Position numbers and translations under genes: made by a program. Below the pieces are notes generated by a model. The model saw only the letters and a list, made by a program, of their open reading frames with translations. It searched no databases and was not told the origin of the DNA. This document shows positions 8,728-17,499 of a DNA stretch of 40,767 nt, piece by piece. Origin of the DNA: JBNJDJ01 sp051744845 (GTDB taxonomy: Bacteria > Bacillota > Clostridia > Peptostreptococcales > Acidaminobacteraceae); NCBI GenBank assembly GCA_051744845.1, contig JBNJDJ010000014.1, forward strand, positions 1 through 40,767, given 5' to 3'. Each line of letters begins with the position of its first letter. Position 1 is the stretch's first letter.

Positions 8728-9837
8728 ATGATTAAAAAATATTTAAAAAATATAAATTATACTATTTTAATATCTATATTGTGTTTATTTGTTTTTAGTT
8801 TATTCATGATATCTTCAGCAACTGATTCGAAATTATATCAAATTAATAGATTTGTAAAAGTACAAACTTTTTCATTTTTTATAGGTATTTTAGTGATGTT
8901 TGCAATAATAATTTTTGATTATAAGTTACTAAAAAAGTTTGATATATATATATACATTATTGCAATCATATTATTGCTACTAGTATATGTTCCAAGTTTA
9001 GGAATTGTTAGTAATGGTTCAAGATCTTGGATAAACTTAGGAGTAATTAATCTTCAAACATCAGAAATTACAAAAATTTGTTTTATTATTGTGCTTGCAA
9101 GTTTTTTATCAAAAGAAGATACTAATATTAATTCTTTTAAAGATTTTAGTATTTCTTTGATTATTTTATTACCTATAATCATATTATTATTACTACAACC
9201 AGATTTAGGAAATGCACTTGTATTTATAATAGTATATTTAGGTATGGTTTTTTTAGCAGGATTAAATTTGAAATTAATTTTTGCAGGTGCTTTAGGTTCA
9301 ATTTTAACATTACCTTTTATTTATAAATATTTAAAACCTCATCAGCAATTAAGGATAGATGCTTTTTTAAATCCTAATGATCCATCAATGCCTGGTTATT
9401 ATCAGGTATATCACTCAAAAATAACTTTGGGTTCAGGTGAATTTTTTGGTAAAGGAATTTTTGATGGGGTATATCACAAGTATGATTATTTACCAGTAAG
9501 AGAATCGGATTTTATATATGCAGTTATTGGTGAAGAAACAGGCTTTGTAGGTACTGTTTTAGTCTTATTAATATATTTTATATTTTTATACCAATTAATA
9601 AATTCAGCGACTAAATCTAAAGATAAATTTGGTGGATTAATTATATTTGGTATTGTTTTTATGTTTGCATTTCAAATATTTGAAAATATAGGTATGACTA
9701 TAGGATTAATGCCAGTAACAGGTATAACTCTGCCGTTTTTAAGTTACGGAGGTTCATCTATTGTTACTAATTTTATTGCAATTGGATTAGTTTTTAGTAT
9801 TTATACAAGACGTTTAAGAAGGACAAAAATGGATTAA
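8728..9837 (+). CDS. rodA: Rod shape-determining glycosyltransferase RodA (SEDS family)
   Basis: This 369-residue SEDS protein has about ten membrane segments. Family motifs include the extracytoplasmic loop with LPVRESDFIYAVIGEETGF and the C-terminal TGITLPFLSYGGSSI. RodA polymerises lipid II during elongation together with PBP2 (mrdA, upstream). RodA rather than FtsW or SpoVE is preferred because of the mre/mrdA/min context. GAAAGG serves as ribosome site. Confidence 0.92.
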   Translation: MIKKYLKNINYTILISILCLFVFSLFMISSATDSKLYQINRFVKVQTFSFFIGILVMFAIIIFDYKLLKKFDIYIYIIAIILLLLVYVPSLGIVSNGSRSWINLGVINLQTSEITKICFIIVLASFLSKEDTNINSFKDFSISLIILLPIIILLLLQPDLGNALVFIIVYLGMVFLAGLNLKLIFAGALGSILTLPFIYKYLKPHQQLRIDAFLNPNDPSMPGYYQVYHSKITLGSGEFFGKGIFDGVYHKYDYLPVRESDFIYAVIGEETGFVGTVLVLLIYFIFLYQLINSATKSKDKFGGLIIFGIVFMFAFQIFENIGMTIGLMPVTGITLPFLSYGGSSIVTNFIAIGLVFSIYTRRLRRTKMD

Positions 9838-9846
9838 GGAGAATGT

Positions 9847-11682
9847 ATGGAAAATATAGATTATTTATTAAGAGATATAGAGAATGCATCCAGATATATT
9901 GGAGGTGAAATAAACAGTTATAATAAAAAAGTTAATGATAATATGGTTAGATTTGCACTAGCATTTCCTGATATTTATGAAATAGGTATGTCTTATCTAG
10001 GATTTCAGATTTTATATAATTTAAAAAATGAAAGAGAAGATATTTTTTGTGAAAGAGTTTTTTCTCCATGGATTGATTTAGAAGATAATTTAAGAAAAAC
10101 TAATACAGAACTTTTTACTTTAGAATCTAAAACTCCGTTAAAAGAGATGGATTTTATTGGTTTTACTTTACAATATGAACTTTCATATACTAATATTTTA
10201 AATATGTTAGATTTATCTAATATTCCTTTTAAATCTAAAGATAGAGATGATAGTTATCCATTAATTTTAGCTGGTGGTCCTAATGCATATAACCCAGAGC
10301 CGTTAGCAGAGATTATTGATTTATTTATAATTGGTGAAGGTGAAGAAGTAAATATAGAAGTTATTGAACTTTATAAAAAGATGAAAAAAGAGAATTTTGA
10401 CAAAAATAAATTCTTATATGAAGTAAGTAAAATTGAGGGTGTATACGTACCTTCATTATATAAAGTAGAGTATAATGATGATAATACAATTAAGTCATTT
10501 AAACCAATTAATAACGATGTTAAAAAGAAAGTTAAAAAAAGAATTATTAAAAATTATGATAAATCTTATTATCCTGAAAAGATTATTGTACCTTTTCAAG
10601 ATGTAGTACATAATAGAGCAATGATTGAAATATTTAGAGGATGTTCAAGAGGATGTAGATTTTGTCAGGCAGGCATGATTTATAGACCAGTTAGAGAGAG
10701 ATCTAAAGAAGACATTTTAAATATAGCTAAAAATTTAAAAGAAAATACAGGTTTTGAAGAATTCTCTGTATCAGCATTAAGTTCATTAGATCATAGTGAA
10801 ATAGAAAGTGTAATTAAAGAATTTATTTCTAAATATGAAAAGGAAAAAATTGATATATCTCTTCCTTCGTTACGTTTAGATTCAAAATCTATAGATTTAT
10901 TAACTGACGTTCAAAAGTTAAGAAAAACTAGTTTGACATTTGCTCCTGAAGCTGGAAGTCAAAGATTAAGAAATGTTATAAATAAAGGCGTAACAAAAAA
11001 TGATTTTGAAAACACTTTGAAAAAAGTTTTTGAAAATGGATGGAAAAAAATAAAGTTATATTTTATGATAGGTTTGCCTACTGAAACTATAGAAGATGTT
11101 TTAAAAATTGCAGATTTAAGTAAAAAAGCAATTGATTTATTTTATGATATTCCTAAAGATAAAAGAAATGGTTGGCCTAGTATAACTACTTCAGCATCTA
11201 ATTTTGTACCTAAACCTTTTACTCCATTTCAATGGGTTAGTCAAGATTCAATCGAGGATCTAAATAAGAAACATCAAAAACTTAATTCTAAAATTAATGA
11301 TAGAAATATTAAGTTTAATTATCATGGAACATATGAAAGTACAATCGAAGGAATTATTGCTAGAGGAGATAGAAGATTAAATGATGTTTTAATAAAAGCT
11401 TTCGAATTAGGTTGTAAATTTGATAGTTGGGGAAAATTTTTCGATTATGAAAAATGGCAAATAGCTTTAAAAGAACTTGATTTTGATCCAAAATTTTATA
11501 ATGAAAGAAAAAGAGATTTTGATGAGATTTTACCTTGGGACCATATTGATTGTGGAGTTAGTAAAGAGTTTTTGAAAAAAGAATATTTAAAAGCTTTAGA
11601 TGAAAAAACTACAAAAGAGTGTAGAGAAAATTGTAGTAACTGTGGAGTCAATATTGAGATACTTGGAGGTGAGTGTTATTAA
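9847..11682 (+). CDS. B12-binding/radical SAM protein, TIGR03960 family
   Basis: The 611-residue protein has an N-terminal B12-binding-like Rossmann region (GMSYLGFQILY, ILAGGPNAYNPEPLAE) and a radical SAM barrel with the 4Fe-4S motif CSRGCRFC (about residues 267-274), preceded by IEIFRG. The C-terminus has further cysteines (ECRENCSNCGV), probably a second metal site. This family is regularly encoded directly before the DUF2344 protein and an RNase E/G gene in Clostridia, as here. Its substrate is unknown to me. The start has AAGGAG 5 nt upstream. Confidence 0.9.
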   Translation: MENIDYLLRDIENASRYIGGEINSYNKKVNDNMVRFALAFPDIYEIGMSYLGFQILYNLKNEREDIFCERVFSPWIDLEDNLRKTNTELFTLESKTPLKEMDFIGFTLQYELSYTNILNMLDLSNIPFKSKDRDDSYPLILAGGPNAYNPEPLAEIIDLFIIGEGEEVNIEVIELYKKMKKENFDKNKFLYEVSKIEGVYVPSLYKVEYNDDNTIKSFKPINNDVKKKVKKRIIKNYDKSYYPEKIIVPFQDVVHNRAMIEIFRGCSRGCRFCQAGMIYRPVRERSKEDILNIAKNLKENTGFEEFSVSALSSLDHSEIESVIKEFISKYEKEKIDISLPSLRLDSKSIDLLTDVQKLRKTSLTFAPEAGSQRLRNVINKGVTKNDFENTLKKVFENGWKKIKLYFMIGLPTETIEDVLKIADLSKKAIDLFYDIPKDKRNGWPSITTSASNFVPKPFTPFQWVSQDSIEDLNKKHQKLNSKINDRNIKFNYHGTYESTIEGIIARGDRRLNDVLIKAFELGCKFDSWGKFFDYEKWQIALKELDFDPKFYNERKRDFDEILPWDHIDCGVSKEFLKKEYLKALDEKTTKECRENCSNCGVNIEILGGECY

Positions 11683-12358
11683 ATTAATTGTTAAATATAA
11701 AAAAACAGGTTATATGAAATATTTGTCGCATTTAGAAATGGTTAATTTAATTGAAAGAGTTTTACGAAGAGTTAATGTTCCTTTTGAATTTTCAGAAGGT
11801 TATAATCCAAAACCTCAAATATCTTTTGCAGCTCCACTAGCTGTGGGAGTTATATCTCAAGCAGAGTATTTTGATGTAAAGATTAAAAGTAAGTTTGATT
11901 TAAATAAGATAAAAAAAATTGATAAATCTTTTTTACCTAAAGGTATAGAATTTATTGATGCTAAATTTACTAAAAACAAAAAATCAATTATGGCATTAGT
12001 TAAAAGTGCGGATTATATTTTAAAAACTAAGATGAAAGATGATATAGATAAAAATTATTTAATTAATAAATTAGAAGATTTTTTAAATGAAGATGAAATT
12101 ATTTGGACTAAAATTAGAAGAAAAAAATCCCCTATCGATAAAGATATCTTAAAATTAATAAATAAATTTTCTTTTTTGCACAAAAATAATAATGAAGTCT
12201 TTTTTAAAATAAATGCTAAAACAGGTTCAAGTGGAAACTTAAAGCCTGAAGTAGCTTTAAATAAATTTTTAGAATATGCTTCTTTAGAAAAAAAGGATGA
12301 TTATATAATGGTTGAAAGAAAAGAAATATATAAAGAAAAATTTGAACCAATAATATAG
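11669..12358 (+). CDS. DUF2344 (TIGR03936) radical SAM-linked protein
   Basis: The protein begins with the family signature KYKKTGYMKYLSHLEM and continues with EGYNPKPQISFAAPLAVGV, both hallmarks of DUF2344. It is always linked to, and in some species fused with, the radical SAM protein encoded upstream, whose last 14 bp it overlaps from this start. Start choice is unclear. GTG 11669 has no well-placed ribosome site. ATT at 11678 lies 8 nt after a perfect GGAGG (11665-11669) and would give the usual short N-terminus. An ATG at 11600 would add about 23 odd residues. Length is 229 aa from GTG and 226 from ATT. Confidence 0.85.
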   Translation: MSVIKLIVKYKKTGYMKYLSHLEMVNLIERVLRRVNVPFEFSEGYNPKPQISFAAPLAVGVISQAEYFDVKIKSKFDLNKIKKIDKSFLPKGIEFIDAKFTKNKKSIMALVKSADYILKTKMKDDIDKNYLINKLEDFLNEDEIIWTKIRRKKSPIDKDILKLINKFSFLHKNNNEVFFKINAKTGSSGNLKPEVALNKFLEYASLEKKDDYIMVERKEIYKEKFEPII

Positions 12359-12372
12359 GAGGAAAATAATTA

Positions 12373-13701
12373 ATGCAACTTTTTATAGATAAAAATATAT
12401 TTTCAACTAAAGTTTTATTAAAAAAGAATAAACAGATTTATGACTTTAATTATCAATTTAAAAAAAATGATAATTTAATTGGGAATATATATTTAGGTAA
12501 AATTGTTAATATATGTAAAAATATTAGAGCTATATTTGTAGATATTGGGCTAAAGAAAAATGCATATCTTGATTTTAATGATTTAAAAAATGAATTTAGT
12601 AAAAAAGATTTTCATATTGGAAAAGAGATATTTGTTCAAATTAAAAAAAATCCTATAGATGATAAAGGAGCTAAAATAAGTCAAGATATTTCTATAGCGT
12701 TTAAAAATTTTATTTTACTATTTAATCAAAATGATATTTTAATATCTAGAAAAATTGATAATAAAGATTTTATAAATGATTTAAAAGAGTATTTTCGAAA
12801 TAATTTTTTTAAATTTGGTGTAATAGTTAGAACTAAAGCTGAAAATACCAATTTAAATACTTTAAAAAAAGAATTAGATCAAATAAAAGGTATATTCGAA
12901 AATATTGTAAAAAATAAAAATTATATTTTAAAAGATAGATTAGTTTATGAAAATAATAAGATATATCAAAAGTTTATTAATGATTATTATGAAGAAATTG
13001 AAAAAATTGTTTCTAATGATAAACAAATTATTAATAGTATTAAATTTAAAAATAAGAAGTTTGATGAAAAATTAGATTTATCTAAAATTTTAAAAAAACA
13101 GGTTAATGATAACATTTATATTGATAAAGGTATAAATTTAAAATTTGATTATACAGAAGCCTTGACTGTTATTGACGTTAACTCAGGCAAATATATTTCA
13201 AAACAAAAAAGAGACGGTAATTTTGAGATTAATAAAATTGCTTTAATTAATATTGCAAGACTTATAAATGTTAAAAATGTAAGTGGAATAATAATTATAG
13301 ATTTAATTAATTTAAAGTCTAGTAAAAAACAAAGTCAATTGATTAAAATATTTAATAGAGAATTAAAAAACTATAAAGTAACAACAAATGTATATGGATT
13401 TACTAAGTTAGGTCTCTTTGAATTAACTAGAAAATATGAAAGTCCTTCACTTTTTCAAATGGTTTATAGTAAAAAAAATAACCAATATAAGTTGAGTAAA
13501 AAGTATCTTTCAGATATTATTTTTTCAAAATTAAGAAAAGAAATCTTAAATACAAATGGCAATAAATTTTTAATACAAACTAAGCAATATGAAATAGATT
13601 ATTTGAAAAAAAATAAAATATTTAATGATTATTTTGATAAATTAGATATCACTTTGAAATATAAAAAATCAAATAAGAATAAGATTAAACATATTATATA
13701 A
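12373..13701 (+). CDS. rng: Ribonuclease E/G family endoribonuclease, no Zn-link
   Basis: This 442-residue RNase G-like protein has an N-terminal S1-type region (GNIYLGKIVNICKNIRAIFVDIG, then KNAYLDF) and the catalytic DNase I-like subdomain with Asp in TVIDVNSGKY and IIIDLINLKS. The family acts in 5'-end-dependent RNA processing and decay. After LFELTRKYESPSLF, where most relatives carry a CPxC Zn-link for tetramer formation, there is no cysteine pair, and the C-terminus is Lys-rich and short. AGGAGG lies 10 nt before the ATG. The position after the radical SAM/DUF2344 pair is usual. Confidence 0.88.
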   Translation: MQLFIDKNIFSTKVLLKKNKQIYDFNYQFKKNDNLIGNIYLGKIVNICKNIRAIFVDIGLKKNAYLDFNDLKNEFSKKDFHIGKEIFVQIKKNPIDDKGAKISQDISIAFKNFILLFNQNDILISRKIDNKDFINDLKEYFRNNFFKFGVIVRTKAENTNLNTLKKELDQIKGIFENIVKNKNYILKDRLVYENNKIYQKFINDYYEEIEKIVSNDKQIINSIKFKNKKFDEKLDLSKILKKQVNDNIYIDKGINLKFDYTEALTVIDVNSGKYISKQKRDGNFEINKIALINIARLINVKNVSGIIIIDLINLKSSKKQSQLIKIFNRELKNYKVTTNVYGFTKLGLFELTRKYESPSLFQMVYSKKNNQYKLSKKYLSDIIFSKLRKEILNTNGNKFLIQTKQYEIDYLKKNKIFNDYFDKLDITLKYKKSNKNKIKHII

Positions 13702-13728
13702 ATAGCCTAAGCGGCTATTTATTAATTT
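13700..13728 (+). terminator. Terminator after rne/rng
   Basis: A perfect 8-bp stem (AAATAGCC 13700-13707 with GGCTATTT 13713-13720) with loop TAAGC overlaps the rng stop codon and is followed by ATTAATTT. The T-run is interrupted, so termination may be incomplete. It marks the end of the housekeeping cluster. Confidence 0.65.
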
Positions 13729-13729
13729 A

Positions 13730-13889
13730 TATCATAATATATTACGATTTATAAACATTTAACCCAAATATTCTAAAAATTCAAAAATATATATGTAACA
13801 TTTTGTAGCATAAGGTTTTTTAGAGTCTTAGCGGGTATATAATTTAAATTAGATAAGAGTTTTTTAGTTAATTAGGGAGGAGATTTATT
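13730..13889 (+). promoter_or_regulatory. Promoter region of the TAXI-TRAP operon
   Basis: This gap has no open frame. A good -10 hexamer TATAAT lies at 13838-13843, about 47 bp before the ATG. No convincing -35 is found at 16-18 bp (only a T-run, 13814-13821), which suggests an activator-dependent promoter or a weak one. A GGGAGGAG ribosome site precedes the ATG at 13890. No hairpin riboswitch-like structure was recognised. Confidence 0.45.
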
Positions 13890-14954
13890 ATGAAGAAGAA
13901 GTTGGCTTTACTATTAGCCTTGAGTTTAGTTTTATCTGTATTTGTTGTAGGATGTGGTCCTAGCGAGGATACATCAGGTGATGCAGATACTGAGGAAACT
14001 GAAGAAACTGAAGAAACTGAAGAAACTACTGATGAGGGTTCTGAAGAATCAGCAGACAGTGGTGGAGGAGAAAAGTTGAATTTATCTTTTGCTACAGGAG
14101 GAACATCAGGAACATATTATCCATTAGGTGGATCAATTGCTAGCGTATGGAATGAAAGCATTGATGATGTAAATGTAACTATTCAACCTGCAGGTGCTTC
14201 TGTTGAAAATATTAACAGAGTTTCATCAGGTCAAGTAGATATTGTATTAGCTATGAATAATATTGCTGATCAAGCATTTAAAGGAGAAGGAAAAAGTTTT
14301 GGTGAACCATTAAAGTCTTTTAAAGCAGTTGGAGTTGTTTATCCAGAGGTAATGCACATTGTTACTACACAAGATTCTGGTGTTGAATCAATTGCTGATT
14401 TAGAAGGAAAATCAATTAATCCAGGACCTCCAGGTAGTGGAACTTATGTTACTGCAATGTCAATTCTAGAAGCATATGGAATTGAACAAGGTGATTTTGA
14501 TTCTAAGCCAGGTAGTTTCTCTGATGCAGTTAATGGTTTAAAAGATGGTAATATTGATGCTGCATTTGCTGTTGTATCTTTCCCAGCATCTGCTGTTAAA
14601 GAAATTGCAGCAACTAATCCAGTTAAAATTTTAGAAGTAACTGGTGAGCCTTTTGAAAAATTACAAGAAACAGTTCCTTTTGCAGCTCAATTTCCAATTT
14701 CAGGCGGAGTATATGAAGGACAAGAAGAAGATGCTACTACAGTTGCACTGCAAGCTGTTATGTATGTAAAAGAAGATTTGGATGATGATTTAGTATATGA
14801 ATTAACTAAAAACTTATATGAAAAGACAGATGAGATCGCTAAAGGTCACAAAAGAGGTAATCAAATTAAATTAGAAAATGCTACTAATGGTATAACTACA
14901 CCATTCCATGCTGGTGCAGAAAAATATTTAAAAGAACAAGGAATTTTAGAATAA
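13890..14954 (+). CDS. TAXI family TRAP transporter solute-binding lipoprotein
   Basis: The 354-residue protein starts with a lipoprotein signal peptide and lipobox VVGC (Cys about 22), then a very acidic Glu/Thr linker (residues about 26-58), then the TAXI fold with LSFATGGTSGTYYPLGGSIA, the usual ligand-loop opening of the family. It captures a carboxylate-type solute outside the membrane for the fused TRAP permease encoded two genes on. The acidic linker is encoded by four near-identical 9-bp units at 13992-14027. It is probably the most highly expressed gene of its operon, being first and followed by a strong hairpin. Confidence 0.93.
   Translation: MKKKLALLLALSLVLSVFVVGCGPSEDTSGDADTEETEETEETEETTDEGSEESADSGGGEKLNLSFATGGTSGTYYPLGGSIASVWNESIDDVNVTIQPAGASVENINRVSSGQVDIVLAMNNIADQAFKGEGKSFGEPLKSFKAVGVVYPEVMHIVTTQDSGVESIADLEGKSINPGPPGSGTYVTAMSILEAYGIEQGDFDSKPGSFSDAVNGLKDGNIDAAFAVVSFPASAVKEIAATNPVKILEVTGEPFEKLQETVPFAAQFPISGGVYEGQEEDATTVALQAVMYVKEDLDDDLVYELTKNLYEKTDEIAKGHKRGNQIKLENATNGITTPFHAGAEKYLKEQGILE
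13992..14027 (+). repeat. Four tandem 9-bp units coding Glu-Glu-Thr
   Basis: GAAGAAACT is repeated four times (the first copy has GAG), giving EETEETEETEET in the linker after the lipid-anchored cysteine of the TAXI binding protein. Such short in-frame repeats can vary in number by slippage without breaking the frame. Confidence 0.85.
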
Positions 14955-14970
14955 TCTAAAAGAAAGGAAT

Positions 14971-14998
14971 AATAGCCAAGGTTAAAATCTTGGCTATT
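14971..14998 (+). terminator. Intra-operon hairpin after the TAXI binding protein
   Basis: A perfect 10-bp stem (AATAGCCAAG 14971-14980 with CTTGGCTATT 14989-14998) closes an 8-nt loop. No T-run follows, so it is more likely an mRNA-stabilising or processing hairpin than a full terminator. It lies between a ribosome-site-like AAAGGA (14963-14968) and the probable start of the next gene. Confidence 0.65.
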
Positions 14999-15007
14999 TC
15001 AAATATT

Positions 15008-15547
15008 ATGAGTAAAAAGAAATTTTTAATAATTATATTTTTAGTATTAATTATAATAAGTACATTCATCAAAGTGAATGTTTTAGAAGTATATATATTT
15101 GATAACGGGGAAAGAAAAAATGAAATTATATTACAGTTTCGAGTAAAAAAACAAGATGAATTTATCGTTAAATGGACACATTCTGTAAGTAAACAACCAG
15201 TATTAGAAAAATATAATATAAATAATGATTTAAAAATAGAAACTAAAGAGATGATTTTTGATACTTTTAGCGCTAACTTACCTGCAACACCTGATTATAA
15301 CACTAAGTGGGAATTTAATGAAGATAGTATAAGAGTTTATAATTTCGATAGAACTTATGAAAACTTACCCATAGTTATTGGTGAAGTAGTAGCAAATCAT
15401 CGATTAGTATATAATAAAAAGAAATATTATTTAAAAGATATTTATAAACCAGGAGGTTTTGTTAAAGTAAGAATTACAGAAAAAAACATATATAAATATT
15501 TAAAAGGGAGGTTTTTTAGTGAGTTCAAAAGAGAATCTATTAAATGA
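15008..15547 (+). CDS. DUF1850 protein of a TAXI-TRAP locus
   Basis: This protein of about 179 residues has one N-terminal membrane segment (about 5-22) and an extracytoplasmic beta-rich domain with the DUF1850 signature FIVKWTHSVSKQPVLEKY. DUF1850 genes commonly lie between TAXI binding protein and permease genes, and their exact role is unknown. A TTG at 14990 would lie inside the hairpin stem, so I prefer ATG 15008. Its only ribosome-site candidate is on the far side of the hairpin. It overlaps the permease gene by 29 bp. Confidence 0.82.
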   Translation: MSKKKFLIIIFLVLIIISTFIKVNVLEVYIFDNGERKNEIILQFRVKKQDEFIVKWTHSVSKQPVLEKYNINNDLKIETKEMIFDTFSANLPATPDYNTKWEFNEDSIRVYNFDRTYENLPIVIGEVVANHRLVYNKKKYYLKDIYKPGGFVKVRITEKNIYKYLKGRFFSEFKRESIK

Positions 15548-17498
15548 AAATAAAGGAAATATTGATGAATCAAAACAAAAAGATTTGCTTGCTAAATATG
15601 ATAGAGAATTTGCATATAGAGATTTAAAAGGAATATTTTTAAAAATAACATTTTTATTAGCAGTAGCATGGAGTTTATTCCAAATTTATACAGCGGGATT
15701 TGGATTGTTACCTCCAACTAAACAAAGAGGTTTTCATGTAGGTTTTGCATTAGTTTTAATTTTTTTAATGTATCCTATGAGAAAAAGCGATGATTCAAAT
15801 AAAATAAAATGGTATGATTATTTATGGCTTATTGCTTCAATTACTATTGTAGGATATCATATTGTAAATTTTGAAACGTTACTTTTTAGGGCTGGAGCTT
15901 ATACTAAAACAGATTTTGTTATTTCAGTATTAGCTGTAGTTACTGTTATAGAAGCAACAAGAAGAGTTGCTGGTCCAATACTAATAACAGTATCTTCAAC
16001 TTTTTTAGCTTATGCTTTATTTGGAAATCATATTTCAGGATTTTTTGCACATCAAGGTTATAGTTTAAAACGTGTAGCCACTTATGCATGGTTAAGCACA
16101 GAATCAATTTTAGGTATACCAATAATGGTATCAGCTACATTTATTTTCTTATTTTTGCTTTTTGCTAATTATTTGAAAAAAACAGGAATAGGAGATTGGT
16201 TAACCAATTTAGCCTTAGCTCTTGCTGGTCATAAAACAGGTGGTCCTGCAAAAGCAGCTATTGTTGCAAGTGCGACACAAGGTACAATTTCAGGGAGTTC
16301 TGTAGCCAATACAGTAGGAACAGGTTCGGTAACTATTCCGTTGATGAAAAATATTGGATATAGACCAGAGTTTTCTGCAGCAGTTGAAGCAGCAGCATCA
16401 ACTGGTGGACAGTTAATGCCTCCAGTAATGGGAGCAGCAGCTTTTATCATGACCGAGTTTACTGATCTACCTTATGCAACAATTGCCTTATCAGCTTGTA
16501 TACCAGCAATTCTTTATTTTACAGGTATATTTATTATGGTACATTTAGAAGCTAAAAAAACTGGTTTAGAAGGAATTCCTAAAAGCCAATTACCTAGAGC
16601 AAAGAAATTATTAAAAGAAAAATGGTTTTTATCAACTCCGATTTTTGTTATAGTGACATTTTTAGTACAAGGGTTTACTCCTTCGTATGCGGCACTCTTT
16701 GGAATTATATCTGCAGTACTTATAGGACTCATTAATGGAAAAGTTGATGATGAAGTACAATTTGGTTTAAGAGAAATTGTAAAAGGTCTTGAAGAAGGTG
16801 CAAAATCAGCTTTACCAGTAGTAATGGCTTGTGCATCGGCAGGTATTATAGTAGGAGTAGTTACTTTAACAGGTTTAGGTATAAAATTATCACATGGTAT
16901 TTTAACTTTAAGTGGTGGAAATATCTATTTGACTATGTTTTTAACAATGCTTACTTCTATAGTTTTAGGTATGGGAATGCCTACAACAGCTAATTATATT
17001 GTTCAAGCAACAATTGCAGCTCCAGTATTAGTTGAAGTTGGAATACCAATAATGGCAGCTCATTTATTTGTATTTTATTTTGGTATAGTTGCGGATATTA
17101 CTCCGCCAGTAGCACTAGCAGCATTTGCTGGTTCAGGAATTGCAGATTCAGATCCATTTAAAACAGGAGTTGAAGCAGCCCGTTTAGCTTTTGCAGCCTA
17201 TTTAGTACCATATATATTTGCTACTTCTCCAGTATTAGTATTAGTTGATGCTACACCTTTTAAATTGATTTTAGCATTAGTTACTGCTTTAATTGGAATG
17301 TATGGTTTAGCTGGTGGAGTTAGTGGATTCTTTAGAACTTCAGCAAAGGCATGGGAACGAATACTTTTAGCAATCGGTGGTTTATTGTTAGTTAACCCTG
17401 GTTGGAGAACAAGTTTATTAGGATTTGTAATTGTAGGTTTAATGTTTGTTAAAAAATATAGAGAGGAAAAAAATCAAGTAGCAAATCAGGAGGTATAA
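15519..17498 (+). CDS. TRAP transporter fused permease, TAXI type
   Basis: The 659-residue protein is a fusion of the small (DctQ-like) and large (DctM-like) TRAP permease subunits, as usual in TAXI systems. There are about 16-18 membrane segments. The DctM signature is visible in AIVASATQGTISGSSVANTVGTGS, GGQLMPPVMGAAAFIM and VVLGMGMPTTANY-like stretches. It drives uptake with an ion gradient, using the binding protein encoded upstream. The start is GTG 15519 with GGGAGG 8 nt before. The 29-bp overlap with the DUF1850 gene suggests coupling. Confidence 0.95.
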   Translation: MSSKENLLNENKGNIDESKQKDLLAKYDREFAYRDLKGIFLKITFLLAVAWSLFQIYTAGFGLLPPTKQRGFHVGFALVLIFLMYPMRKSDDSNKIKWYDYLWLIASITIVGYHIVNFETLLFRAGAYTKTDFVISVLAVVTVIEATRRVAGPILITVSSTFLAYALFGNHISGFFAHQGYSLKRVATYAWLSTESILGIPIMVSATFIFLFLLFANYLKKTGIGDWLTNLALALAGHKTGGPAKAAIVASATQGTISGSSVANTVGTGSVTIPLMKNIGYRPEFSAAVEAAASTGGQLMPPVMGAAAFIMTEFTDLPYATIALSACIPAILYFTGIFIMVHLEAKKTGLEGIPKSQLPRAKKLLKEKWFLSTPIFVIVTFLVQGFTPSYAALFGIISAVLIGLINGKVDDEVQFGLREIVKGLEEGAKSALPVVMACASAGIIVGVVTLTGLGIKLSHGILTLSGGNIYLTMFLTMLTSIVLGMGMPTTANYIVQATIAAPVLVEVGIPIMAAHLFVFYFGIVADITPPVALAAFAGSGIADSDPFKTGVEAARLAFAAYLVPYIFATSPVLVLVDATPFKLILALVTALIGMYGLAGGVSGFFRTSAKAWERILLAIGGLLLVNPGWRTSLLGFVIVGLMFVKKYREEKNQVANQEV

Positions 17499-17499
17499 A

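Noticed and set aside
13702..13889. Riboswitch or small RNA upstream of the TAXI operon
   Set aside because: Apart from the rng terminator no stable stem or known riboswitch core was recognised in this A+T-rich gap.
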